Source: Telmatactis stephensoni
Lineage: Eukaryota; Cnidaria; Anthozoa; Actiniaria; Isophelliidae
Direction: 5' to 3'
NCBI GenBank assembly: GCA_029948255.1
Contig: JALIZF010001827.1
Coordinates: forward strand, 532,001-596,000
Length of the DNA: 64,000 nucleotides
The notes under the pieces were generated by a model, which searched no databases, was not told where the DNA came from, and saw nothing but the letters and a program-made list of their open reading frames with translations. Position numbers and translations under genes: made by a program. Shown here one piece after another: positions 13,301 to 23,000 of this stretch; the first letter of the stretch is position 1, and every line of letters begins with the position of its first letter.

Positions 13301-13533
13301 TTGGGTTTTCTCTAAAAATTACAAACCTACCATTAAAAAAAAACACTAAAACTATTTAATTGGCGCCACAAGACATAAATGCCAGGGGAAGGAAAATGCT
13401 TAGTGTTTTGAAATAGTGAACAAAAGAGCACAAGTGACCAGAAAGGACGCTCATAGTACGACCAGGAGGTAAACAAAATGGTTCGTCATGTTACCTGCAA
13501 AAGAGCCGCTCCTCGGCCACCTCTGCCTGCCAT
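443..13533 (-). CDS. Piwi-like (tentative) N-terminal coding exons; 3' part lies beyond the window
   Basis: Four coding exons with good splice sites and continuous phase can be read on the minus strand: 13533-13495 (MAGRGGRGAALLQ), 2990-2940 (begins ALEKPTRPPGQ), 1480-1021 (about 153 codons, very rich in Pro, Gln and Tyr) and 487-443 (ends in SSYGRG). The gene continues past base 1 of the window. A short Gly-Arg N-terminus followed by ALLQAL-x-x-P-x-R-x-PG is how many invertebrate Piwi proteins begin, and the RG motifs would suit arginine methylation and Tudor binding. No PAZ or PIWI domain is in view, so the assignment is an inference from the N-terminus only; another Q-rich RNA-binding protein is possible. 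Intron 1 (13494-2991) is about 10.5 kb and holds a complete Kolobok transposon and two minisatellites. Confidence 0.45.
669..765 (+). repeat. 27-bp tandem repeat with telomere-like core
   Basis: About three and a half copies of a 27-bp unit containing CCCTAAACCCTAA sit in an intron of the Piwi-like gene. The core resembles plant- or animal-type telomere repeats, but the unit is longer and there are few copies. It is best read as a local tandem duplication; the short open frame over it is a by-product of the 27-bp period. Confidence 0.6.
1021..1480 (-). CDS. Pro/Gln/Tyr-rich low-complexity exon of the Piwi-like gene
   Basis: The correct minus-strand frame reads as repeated QQPYQQPP-type blocks, beginning NGRGQPPVQQPYG and ending GPQPQ. 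The acceptor (TTACAG) and donor (CAAG|GTATG) are both good. Long open frames on the other strand and in other frames here come from the CAA/CCA/TAT codon repetition and are not genes. The segment is likely disordered. Tyr/Gln-rich tracts of this kind are often found in RNA-binding proteins that phase separate; that functional reading is inference. Confidence 0.65.
2057..2862 (-). mobile_element. Uninterrupted copy of the repeat that hosts the virus-like element
   Basis: About 0.8 kb that is closely similar, in reverse orientation, to 15529-15639 joined to 34163-34867. In this copy the two halves are continuous: at 2755-2759 the minus strand reads TATGT where the interrupted copy has the CATGT duplication on both sides of the virus-like element. 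It is therefore the natural empty site. It contains two CACAGGAATCCC motifs like the ends of other elements in the window. A short open frame in it (about 76 residues) is shared by both copies but resembles nothing I know, and I do not call it a gene. Confidence 0.85.
3099..3429 (+). repeat. 10-bp minisatellite, TATTCCCCTG units
   Basis: About 33 units of TATTCCCCTG with variants CATG, CGTG and CCGG at the end. Because 10 is not a multiple of 3, all frames stay open and give artificial Ile-Pro-Leu-Tyr-Ser type proteins. Its left flank (about 3040-3098) recurs in reverse orientation at 12988-13055 next to another array. Confidence 0.95.
3480..3828 (-). mobile_element. tRNA-derived SINE (minus strand)
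   Basis: Read on the minus strand from about 3828, it begins TGGCCGAGCGGTGAGAGC (A box) and carries a B-box-like GTTCAATCCCC about 35 bases on, followed by a non-tRNA body. No intact cloverleaf or mature tRNA end is seen, so it is a SINE rather than a tRNA gene. It lies directly between two minisatellite arrays. Confidence 0.6.
3826..4305. repeat. 10-bp minisatellite with internal orientation switch
   Basis: A short run of TATTCCC-type units (3826-3872) flips at about 3873 into about 43 units of the reverse complement (GGGAATACAG/GGGAATACAT), making an inverted pair of arrays. It is followed by an (AAT)n run to about 4332 and by a segment with TATATAGCGCC and GGCGCTTTACA, motifs common in dispersed invertebrate repeats. 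No coding potential. Confidence 0.9.
4400..5218. other. Intron sequence between minisatellite and Kolobok element
   Basis: AT-rich intron DNA of the Piwi-like gene. Just before the transposon there are three tandem copies of ACTACAAATTACT (about 5172-5216). No exon or RNA gene is seen. Confidence 0.4.
5219..5253 (+). repeat. Left TTAA duplication and 31-bp TIR of the Kolobok element
   Basis: TTAA at 5219-5222 is followed by the TIR 5223-5253. It matches the reverse complement of 12392-12422 at every base; the sequences diverge just inside it. Confidence 0.9.
5562..10924 (+). pseudogene. Kolobok THAP-domain DDE transposase, 13 exons, one in-frame stop
   Basis: Exons with consistent phases: 5562-5891, 6259-6366, 6438-6518, 6601-6681, 6998-7160, 7231-7474, 7654-8191, 8881-9094, 9167-9418, 9502-9673, 10292-10422, 10500-10694, 10797-10924. 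Exon 1 is a THAP zinc finger (C-x4-C ... CSQHF, with a conserved Trp and a VPTIW end). Exon 5 is a Lys/Glu coiled coil. Exons 7-11 form the catalytic region, with acidic motifs such as AGDGRHDSMGH and FISDRHKSICKWM and the SYLEGYHSVINQFAPK block. The last exon ends in a CCHC knuckle (CRKCGKPMKGHNRREC). A TGA at 9256-9258 interrupts exon 9 in frame, probably at a former Trp codon; otherwise the frame is intact. AATAAA follows at about 10941. Transposition enzyme by family; activity of this copy is doubtful. Confidence 0.8.
6438..6681 (+). repeat. Duplicated pair of 81-bp exons in the transposase gene
   Basis: Exons 6438-6518 and 6601-6681 are both exactly 81 bp and phase 0, and encode similar 27-residue peptides (VSNTPPCQPSVAATVESEKP versus VSEPFPCLSVAETLELEKP). 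Their flanking introns are also similar. This is an in-frame exon duplication lengthening the linker between the THAP finger and the coiled coil. Confidence 0.75.
10975..12153 (-). CDS. P2X7 'ballast'-like cysteine-rich protein carried by the Kolobok element
   Basis: Three exons in phase: 12153-11933, 11837-11571, 11164-10975; 225 residues. The N-terminus (MASESDHSESDYSDLENVD...) is acidic. It is followed by CKCTHCSFEYITKPEECFCC, a Cys-rich block, then CITKHPGFLSGCLDEWVLE, SYRQFTRLIWEYIGNSRRLP, CCAY, and IRSQFPSEDGQYKGF. The order of Cys motifs, HPGF, YRQF..W and IR..FP...GQY.GF matches the zinc-binding cytoplasmic ballast domain of vertebrate P2X7 receptors, which also occurs in standalone invertebrate proteins. 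No transmembrane or ATP-gated channel part is present. It converges on the transposase gene, and the 3' ends lie only about 50 bp apart. The role in the transposon is unknown; DNA or nucleotide binding is conceivable. Confidence 0.8.
12392..12426 (-). repeat. Right 31-bp TIR and TTAA duplication of the Kolobok element
   Basis: The TIR 12392-12422 is followed by TTAA at 12423-12426, the second copy of the target duplication. Confidence 0.9.
12454..12668 (+). other. Possible SINE-like segment next to minisatellite
   Basis: Right of the transposon, the segment contains GCGTGACGGCCGTTGGCTCAG, an imperfect A-box-like string, and GC-rich text unlike the surrounding intron. I do not find a convincing B box, so a SINE origin is only possible. 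It runs directly into the 10-bp minisatellite. Confidence 0.3.
12673..12990 (-). repeat. 10-bp minisatellite, reverse orientation of the 3.1-kb array
   Basis: About 32 units of GGGAATACAG/GGGAATACAT. The right flank (12988-13055) is the reverse complement of the flank of the 3.1-kb array, so array plus flank form an inverted pair about 9.5 kb apart, with the Kolobok element between them. Confidence 0.93.
13056..13494. other. 5' part of intron 1 of the Piwi-like gene
   Basis: Ordinary intron text next to the donor of the first coding exon (13495|GTAACATG on the minus strand). No other gene is seen. Confidence 0.4.
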
Positions 13534-14065
13534 GGCGCTACAATTACTTATCTGTGCCTTTAGAAAGAGTTTTACTTGCTTAAAATGGCTTCTAATACTA
13601 CTTTTCCAGAGTTTTTAGGGATAAAAAGACGAACAAAATATAAGCTAAACCGACGTCTCAACCACACATGTCCATGTTTGCAAAGTATTGTGCAAACCAT
13701 AATAGTCACGTTTGCTTCATTTGAACCAATCAGAACCGTTGGTTTTGCCGCGATAATTTCGGGGATCACTCGGTTGACGTACGTGAAGAGCTCGTATTTC
13801 AGCCAAAAACTTTCACGGTACTCTGAAACTCAATTTTAAGCATACAATTAACCTCTATATCCCAGTAAATAAGAACTATCAAAGTATTCTATAAATACTT
13901 TACTGTTAACATTTGAAAATTTCATTTCTACATGATCGTTTTCTCTCGTCTCATGTTATCTTCAATCGATGACGTCATTTTCGCTTTTCCGGACAACTCC
14001 CGGTCCCTTCTCGGATTAGACTGGATTGCTTTGCTGACAAGTTTGCTGACATAGATAACAAAAAG
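13534..14065. promoter_or_regulatory. Shared bidirectional promoter region
   Basis: The first coding exon of the minus-strand Piwi-like gene (ATG at 13533) and the UPF0561 ATG (14066) face away from each other across 532 bp. The interval must hold both transcription starts and 5' UTRs. I see no TATA box that I would assign with confidence. An unspliced 87-residue open frame here has no recognisable homology. Confidence 0.5.
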
Positions 14066-17000
14066 ATGGCGTCGAGAGATGCGCCAACTCTTGACATGAA
14101 TCACGGTTTTATGTACTCGATCATACGAAATCAAATAGACAGAGACGAGTACGATAAAGAGCAAAAGCTACTCAAGTTTGAAAAAGAGAAAAAAGGCATG
14201 GAACCTGCTGTTAAAGAAGAGAGAAAACGAAAAGAAAGGCGAGCGCCTATCACCCAAGTCTACATACCACCCCATCAACGACAAAAGAATTCCACGTCTC
14301 CAGGTACTTCAAAGGGATGCTCCTCTCTTGTTGGGATTTTACTGATAAGCTTAGATAGGAAATTGCTTCATTGGGAGTCCAGTGACCATGATTAGTTCAG
14401 TTAACTTTAACTCTTTTATTTTGGGCAGGGAAACTGACACTTGTTTTGAAAAAAATAAATGCAGCTGTTTATATCCTCCGTGGAGGGGTATGGATATTTT
14501 CTAGAATCAGCTAACTGATGGGAGAAAACCAAAGGAGCAAAAATTCAGATAATTAAGAGATGAGAAAAACAACTTGCAAAGTTTAGCAGTCAGTTCAAAC
14601 AACCCCAAATTTGCATCACATTTGCAATCAAATTTGAACATATGTTCGAAGTGCTCAGTCAATGCAAGTCAGTGATCAAACAAGAGACAAGTCAAAAATT
14701 GCATAGACTTCCATTCTTCTTGGATCAGCTAGGGCTTTAAACTCAAACTTGAGTATTGTGGTTTGGAGATATGGCTTGGACTCACAGTAGTTGTGAGAAT
14801 TATTTTGCATATAATAATTATTGCATTACATATTTGTCATATTTGTTTCATATTTCCACAGAAAAGACAACTGAGGAAGAGTCTCCTACTAAACAACACC
14901 TAAATAACCCAGAATTACTTCTAAGACTCGAATTTGAAGGAAAAGATGGAGGACTTACTCATCTAGACATTTATAAGGTGTGTCTGTCGTATTCATGTAT
15001 TGTGTAGTTCCAAAAAATATCCATACCCCCACCAAGGAGGGAATTTGTAAATGGACCCCCCTACCCTCCGGAACTTCCATTTTTCTTCCATACAAACTCT
15101 GTAATTTTGTTTTTCTGACCCCCTCCCTCCCCTCCGGAATTTCCAATTCCCTCCACGGTGGGGTATGGATATTTTCTGGAACTACACATTTACAATTCAT
15201 AGCCTGCATTCCTACAGTGCAAAGCCCAAAAGTATGACCAGCTATAATATATTCACATTCTTTTAAAAGACCAATCACCCAATCAGCATCCGAGGACTCT
15301 CTTATCTTATCTCTAATCTAAGCTCTAATTGGAGGAGGGTGAGACAAAAATATGCGAATATATTAATACTGGTCACAGTTTTGAGCTTCGCGCTGTAATT
15401 GTGGTCAGCACTGAAGAATGAAAGACTCTGGTGAAGGCAGTTCTTTGAAGCCTTCAGGAGCTAGTTGTACAAAGCCTGGATAAGCACTATACACTGGATA
15501 AATCCTTATCCAGCAGATATAATTGCTGGGAGCCAGGCGAGCAGCAAGTGAACATAATCTTGGTGTGGGATTCCTGTGCGATTTATGACGTCACCTTAAT
15601 ATTGATCCGCGAACTCGATTTTTATGTACAGTGGCATGTAGCAGCAGTAAGGGTTTGTTCCGTTTGGACCTTGAAATATGCAGGCCCTGCCTGCGTAGAT
15701 CGAGGGGTGTCGGCAGCAGGGATTCACTGCGTCGTTTCAGGAAGCTCGCAACAGATTACTGCTGCTGGTAGAGACTATAAAATAACAATTATATAATGTT
15801 GTGTGACTGTAACGCGCCTGCCGTGACCTATGAAAGTTATAAAATGTGTTCTGATTGTCTTAAGCGAGAACTTATACCGCCGCCGCCAAGACGCTTAAAG
15901 TGTTGTGGTGATAAGATGACCATAGAGAAAGATACATCGGCCGTGTGTGAAATCTGCGGCCGTATATTTTTTAATGTTGTGCCTTGTGCGACCCGCGATC
16001 AATATTATGCTAACGGCGCTGCTAGAAAGACGCCGTACAGGAAAATTATTTACTTTAGAAAGTGGATGCGAATTATATTAGGTTTAGAGCCGGTCTATGT
16101 TGATAAGAAAACCTTACGGCGGATAAAAGCTCATCTTTGTTACCAGAGAAAAAAAGAACCCACGCCACAGGATTTGAAAAAGACTCTGAGAAAATTAAAG
16201 TTGCAAAAATACAATAAGGGCATTTCTTGTCTGTTGTCAGAAATTACAGGCGAAAAAATTCCCGACGTTTCTATGGAAACTATGAATAAGGCTAAATGGA
16301 TGTTTACTCAGCTGCAGGATAAGAAAATCCCCTATTATCCTGATATAATCTATGACATATTTTACGAAATTGATCTAAGCCACCCAATCTTAGCTTGGAT
16401 TCCTAGGCGACTAACACACGTCACAGTCATATGATCATTCTCAACCAATTAAAAACTAACCCATAAATTGACCAAGCTGGCTGCCGCGACCAAACTTTTT
16501 GGTTTTGGTTTTGGTTTGGGTTTTGGTTCAGTTTACAATAGTAGCCAACTACTGCTAACATTATGCCTGGTTTGGATGAACTTACACGGAGGTATGAAGC
16601 GGTTTGCGGGGAAATAGATGATTCTATTGTAATTATGAAAGATATTGCTGGTGGGAAACCCATTTTCACGTTTAATATGGAAGATTCATTTACTGCTCTA
16701 CAAAGATGTAATACAGACCTTGAAGTGGATTTTGCTGACTCTACCATTCTCCTGATGGGGGAATACATAAAACTTTTAAAGGCGGAGGGAAGGAGAAGAA
16801 ATATCTTGAAACAAATTGAATCAAAGAGAAAAAGAAATGGGTTAAAAGAAGAAGTGAAGAAGAGGAGAAGAAACCAACGTATGGCTACTACTACCCCGTA
16901 CACCGTGCTTACAAGAAAAGCAAGCAAGGAAAAGATCGAGAAAAATGACTAGACTGTCTGAATAGTTATAATACAACAAATAAAAATTGTGAAACTACTT

Positions 17001-20000
17001 CATTACGCATATTTGCTAGACAGGTGTTCAATATGCAAATTAAAACCTGTTTCATTTCGCTGGAAGTGAATATTTAATGATTTAGTTTTTGTTTGATTTC
17101 TTGCATCGCTTCTTGATATATTTTCTTGCGTAGTTCGGGATCGTCTTTTTTAAAAACTTCGACGCTTTTTTGTCGGATTTCATTTTTCAATTGCTCGTAT
17201 TTATTTGACTCGGCCATAATTAAAGCAAATTCATTCTCATCAATTCTGTTATTATGTAAAGCTTTTGAAATTAAATCTGAAATCGTATTTATTTTGGATT
17301 TACACAATATTGTCGTTTTCTCGTGTTTCGAAACCTTCTTGGTCAATCGCTTAGTGGCCATAGTGGCGACGGCTGAAATAATTCCACAGAGTCCCCCAAT
17401 CGCGCTTAAAGGGATTCCTACTACAATTCCGGGGCCCGTTAAAGACGTGGCAATCCCCGAACTTGTTAAAAGGGCTGATAAAGTACCGGAAGATAAAGCA
17501 ATGGCGTGGGTCACGGAGCGTGTTTTATTGTATTTTTTACGGACGCCGTCGTAATGTTTGACCTCGGCGCCTAATTCAGAAAGGATCATATTGATTTTTT
17601 GAAGTCGAAAACTTTCTCCATCAGAGATGACAGGGTATAATGGGGCAGAGGGTTCTTCTTGTATCACGTCGGTCATTATATATAATGGTACAATACGAAT
17701 GGCACAGATTTAGGACGGCCTACCCGCACGCCGATTTTAAAAAGTTCTCTGCCGGGCCTCAGAGCATCGAATTCGAACACGATGGAATTGCCGTCGATGT
17801 GTTTAGAGAAGATATTACGCCAGATGGGCCTTTTCCAATGGCAGTGCATCACTATGGCGACTCAAAATTAAGTGCGGCGCTTTTAAAGGCCTTGGGACCT
17901 AGAGATCTTAAAGACCGCCATGAAACGCAGGCTAAAGCTCCTGGAGGTTTTCCTAAGGCTCTGGAGCTGACGAAGGCCACGTATGCCATAGGGATGGAGA
18001 AGCCAGCGGAGTTTGATGTGGATGCGATGGTGATTTATGTGGCGCCCGAAGAAAAGTTTACGATGAGGCCGCGGCGGATATTTACGGAGGTGGTGTTAAA
18101 ACATACGACGGCGGCGGAGGCTCATAGGTGGTTGAGGGGGCCGGATATGAGTTATTGGCCGCAGCAACTTTCGTTTGCCCTGTGGTGTGCGACGGCGGGC
18201 TGTGGCGTTGGCGTAGAAATGCACTTACGAAGCGAGGGTAGACTCGTTGCTGAAGTTTCATGTTCTTTTTACCACTCGGCGCATTCTATCGCAGATGTCT
18301 GTACCGCTGCCGGGGGATGGTTATTTTCACCCTCTAGAGAATAAATACGATAAAAGCGCTTATAATAGAATTTGCAGAGAGTTTCAGATTTCTCCTGATA
18401 GCGATTTTCGTTTGAAGGGCGAGAATGGAGGCCTGGGGAGAATCTATAAAAAAATATTTGGTCGTATGCACGATGTTACAGGAGGCTTATGACGCAAAGA
18501 TGGACGGCAAAAATGTCTATCAGTGGCCCGGCGGCTTCTTTCATTTCAATGATGAAAGTGGCTCGTGGGGCGATCATGAGTTAGATCACATCTCGCCGCT
18601 GGAAAAGAAGCCTTATCTTTATTTTGCGCTAAGGAAGTCGAAGGGGCTTACCAAGGCGGGGCTGGCAAGGCTGAATCAGTCGATCGAGGCCTTTGTTTAT
18701 ACGGTGCTGGGGGCGCAGGTGAATACAAGGAGTAGTATTGTAGGCGATGCCGGCTCTGCTACAGAAACGAGAGCGGTGTTTTTGAAATTGTTTGAAGATG
18801 CCATAAAAGAGGCGGACATTTCTAAAAGCATACAGCGGTATCAGATGGCGGTTCAAAGTGCGAAGGTGCGGCTGGATTTTGCCATAGCGCCTGGCTGCTG
18901 GTTGATGCCCAGCCATTTGATATTGAATGCGGGCAGTGTGGCGGGGTATAATAACAGGCTGCAAAGGGCGACGGCAGACATGAAGATGGGTGTTAATGAG
19001 GTGAATGTAGACACTAAGCAGCCCGTGCCTCATTTTGATAAGCCGCCGAAGAAAAAGCCACCGCCTAAAAAAGAAGTACCCACAAAGAAAAAGCCTATTA
19101 AGCCGCTGCCGACTATAAAAGAAGAATACGACCATGATCTTTTAAAGGGCGGCATTACTGCTGCGGCTGTTGGTTTGGGTTATTTTATGCTACGTTAAAA
19201 ATCGCAGATTTTTAGATTTTATATCTTTAGCTTTTTTAGTAGTACGGCGCCTATGGCGACGACAAGGATCCAAATGTTGTTGCCGACAAACTTCAGCAAT
19301 TCGCCGCCGGTCTTCAACACCAAAGATAAGACGCTGCCTAATAGACCTGGCACGGCGGCGGCCATTTTTTTACCTAGCGCGGTCAGGCCTTGACCTATTT
19401 TTTTAACACCGGCGCCGACACCTTTTAAAGAGGTTAATATGACTCCTATGACACTACTTATAGCCACGGCAAAGGCCGCAGGAATGCCATATTTTAAAAG
19501 CATGCGTTTTATTTTTTCTTTGGTGGTGAGGCCTAATTCTCGCTCGCGGTTTTCTACTTGGTGCTCTAATTCTTCTAAGCGCTCTTGGAGTTCTTGGGCC
19601 CGTCTTTCGGCGGCCTCGCGTTCTTCTTCGGTGCGGTTTTCATCGTCGGCTATTCGACGGAGTTCTTCTATTTGGTGTTCTAAGTCTTCGATGGCCTGGC
19701 GGTCTTGCTGTAATTGCTCTTCAAGGGTGCGGACTCTATGTTCTAACTCGGCCTTTTCTCTTTGCGAGGCCTCGAGTTCAGAACGAAGGGTGGCAGCGTC
19801 AGTTTTGGCCATCCCTAACTCTTGGGTGGTTTCGTCTAGCGCCGCGCGGGCACGGTCTCTTTCCCGCAGGGCTTTGTTGGCCTCGGTGACAATGATATTT
19901 CTTTCTTCTAAAATAGAATTGTAGCGTTGTTCGGCATCTTCGAGGAAGTTTTCTGTCTCTAGGTTGTGGCGTTCTTCGTTGGCCGCCAAGGCTTTTTCGT

Positions 20001-23000
20001 ATTCTTCCTGGACGCGATCAAATCGGGATTGTAGATTAGACAGGGCCTGGGTTTTGACCGCAAGGGCTTGTTCGGCCTCGCCTAGTTGATCTTCTAGGTC
20101 GATGGCTCTCTTTTGTAATGCGATCTTTGCATTATGCTCTTTCAATAGCTCTAAGAGGCCTCTCGATGCCATTTTAAATCCCTTGAGCGCCTTTACCGTT
20201 TCTGTAACCTCACCATCTTTAGTAAAAAGTTTTTGTGGCTTAGTCCAGGCGTCTTTTTTCTTTTCGTTTGGAAAAGAGATGTAAGCCTGGCCCCGATGCT
20301 CAGATAGTTTTACCTCATCAAAGTTGAAGTTTTCGTAGAGCTCGGAGAGGCGCTCTTTGGCGTTCTCGATGGGGCTCTCGAGCAGCCAGTCGACCATTTC
20401 ATTTTCTTCTAGCGCGTCAAACGTTTTCAACTGTAAGTATTCAGGAAGTCGGCGACCCTGGTTACGTGACTTCCATTTTTCACCCAACGACCGCCAGACA
20501 GATCGGGCCCTGTCTCCAAACCTACGCCTAAGCTTATCAAAAAGGCCCTGGGGGTTCTCCACGTCATCATTTGGGATAAGAGATTCATATTCTTCGTCGT
20601 TAATATCTTGTTGGCCTTCCTCGGTGGTGGGGTCAAAATCAGGATCTATTTCTCCTTCCATATATATAATGATCAGCTCAAAGTTAGACCCTCATATTCT
20701 GCCCAAACAGACCGGCGGCTTAAAGGCTGAAAGGACTTTTCACCGCGTTACTTTTACGCCCTCTAGTGCAAACCCAGGGGAGACATTATACGTCAGCGTT
20801 CCTACGCTCTCAGAAAACCTTCTCTTAGTGCCTGGCACCCTGGCGCTGCGGTTTGATTTGGCCATACAACCATCAACGGCCGACAAACGCCATTGCGTTA
20901 ACAACATCGGCCGCAACATCGTCAATAGGATGAAAGTTAAATTTGCCGGAGAATGCCTTTTGGATCTCAACAGGTATGACCTTTACCACACTTACAAAGA
21001 TCTATTCCTATGGCCCAAAGAGAGAGATGTGCTGGTGGAGCAGGGCGTTGGCACTGATACCGTTAGAAAGATGAGAAGTGCTTCATCCAATAAGGGAAGT
21101 GATGCAGAAGCTACGGCGCTATCAACGGCCTATGGCACCAAATATGTCATCCCTTTGGATTTTGAAGTTCTGAAGACCCATGGTGTCTTTTACCCCAGAA
21201 TCTTATCATCTGATATGCAGTTTGAAGTGACGCTGGCGGACACCACTAACTTACTGCAGGGCACTGATTCGGCTTTGACTGGGGCGATTCACGACTACAG
21301 TATGACCAATCTACAGCTGCAGTATGAAACCATTCACAGCGATACCTTAGCCCGCAGTGCCGCCGGTGAATACTCTGCTGGCAAGGCTTTTCTCTATGAC
21401 CACGTGCATCATCACAAGACCATCCCCATTCTAGACAAGACCCAAGATTTAATTACCGAAACGGTGAATATACCCCGCAGGTCTCTGTCTGGGCTGCTGC
21501 TGCTCTTCGTAAAGCCGTTTTCGGCCGGCCAGAGAGATTCAGAGAAGTTTGTCAATCCGAACATTACCGACGTCAAAGTCAATATCAACGGCGTTCCTAA
21601 TAAGATTTACTCGCAGGGCCTGAAGCCGGCCGACATTTACAAAGAAGTAGTAAGGCGGTTTGGCGACCACATAAGCCCCCAGCAATTCTTTCATGGCAAT
21701 AAATATGCCCTGTGGGTGGATCTAAGAACCTCAGAGGACAATGATATTCACGGCCAGGGCTTAAAACTGGTCAGCACACAAGACGGCGTCACTTTGGAGA
21801 TAAAACGCACAACAAATTCTGGCGCGGGCAATGATGACAAGATCAACTGCCACATCTTTGTCGTCGGCGATGCGCAAATGAACATAGAAGGTAATCAACT
21901 TCAGTCCATTGCCTATTAAATCCATCGGCTTTTAAGATTAAAAAAAATAATAGATATACCATGTTACGCGTTTTTGTAAAGCTAAAAAACGGAGATGATT
22001 TGTATTTTAAGTCAAAAGATATTGCCACGGCTTTAGGCTATGTTCGGGTATCTGAGGACTATAAGAAATTCCTGAGGCCGCGCGATTTCACCGCTCCCTT
22101 GCACCCGGCATTGCATATTAAGATTAAAAAAATATAAGAGCCAATTTTTAGCAGCATCGGATTTTAAGATTAAAAAAATAATACTGATATACCATGATAC
22201 GCGTTTTTGAAAACCCACAGCTAAATCTAAAACTCAATACCCTAAAAAAAGGAGATGAATTGTATTTTAAGGCAAAAGATGTTGCTAGGGCCTTAGGCTA
22301 TGTTAGTGAAAAAAATGCTATAAGAGACCACGTATCTGAGGAGTACAAGAAATCCCTGTGTGATATAAGGGGGCATCGAAATAATGCCCCCTTGAATGAG
22401 CAGCCAAACACCGTCTATGTTACTGAGCCTGGTCTGTATGAGTTAATTTTTAGCAGTAAGCTGCCCAGCGCCATAGAATTCAGAAAGTGGGTGTTTTCAG
22501 AGGTATTGCCGCAGATACGCAAAACTGGCTGTTATGAGTTCAAAAAGGATATAAGGGCCATCACGTGCTTTAAGATCGAAAATGAGTTTGACTTACATAA
22601 AAAAGTAATAGATTATATCCGCCGCTTTCATAATCTTCTCCTTGTCGCCGGGCTCGGAGAAAACCAAGATAGCCGGGAAAAGCGCATACAAAGCTGGCAA
22701 AAGGGCTATCAGAAAGGGCAACCAGATCTTATAGTGCAAAATTCGCATAAAAATTATAACGGCCTCTGTATAGAATTTAAGACACCTAAGGGCACGGGAG
22801 AGGTATCTGAGGCGCAAAAAGAAATATTACGACGCTATGAGCAAGAGGGCTATTTAACGCTGGTCAGCCATGACTACGATGAGATAGTTGACGTCTTAAA
22901 AGAATACTGCTGCGGCCTCAGGATGCCTTGCCCGCGGTGTCCAAGGCGCTTTAAAACCGAAGAAACATTGGCGGCGCATCTAAAGGTGATCCATCGTATT

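Noticed and set aside
20357..20668. N-terminal extension of the capsid frame
   Set aside because: It overlaps the divergent coiled-coil gene; the ATG at 20669 has the ATATATA box.
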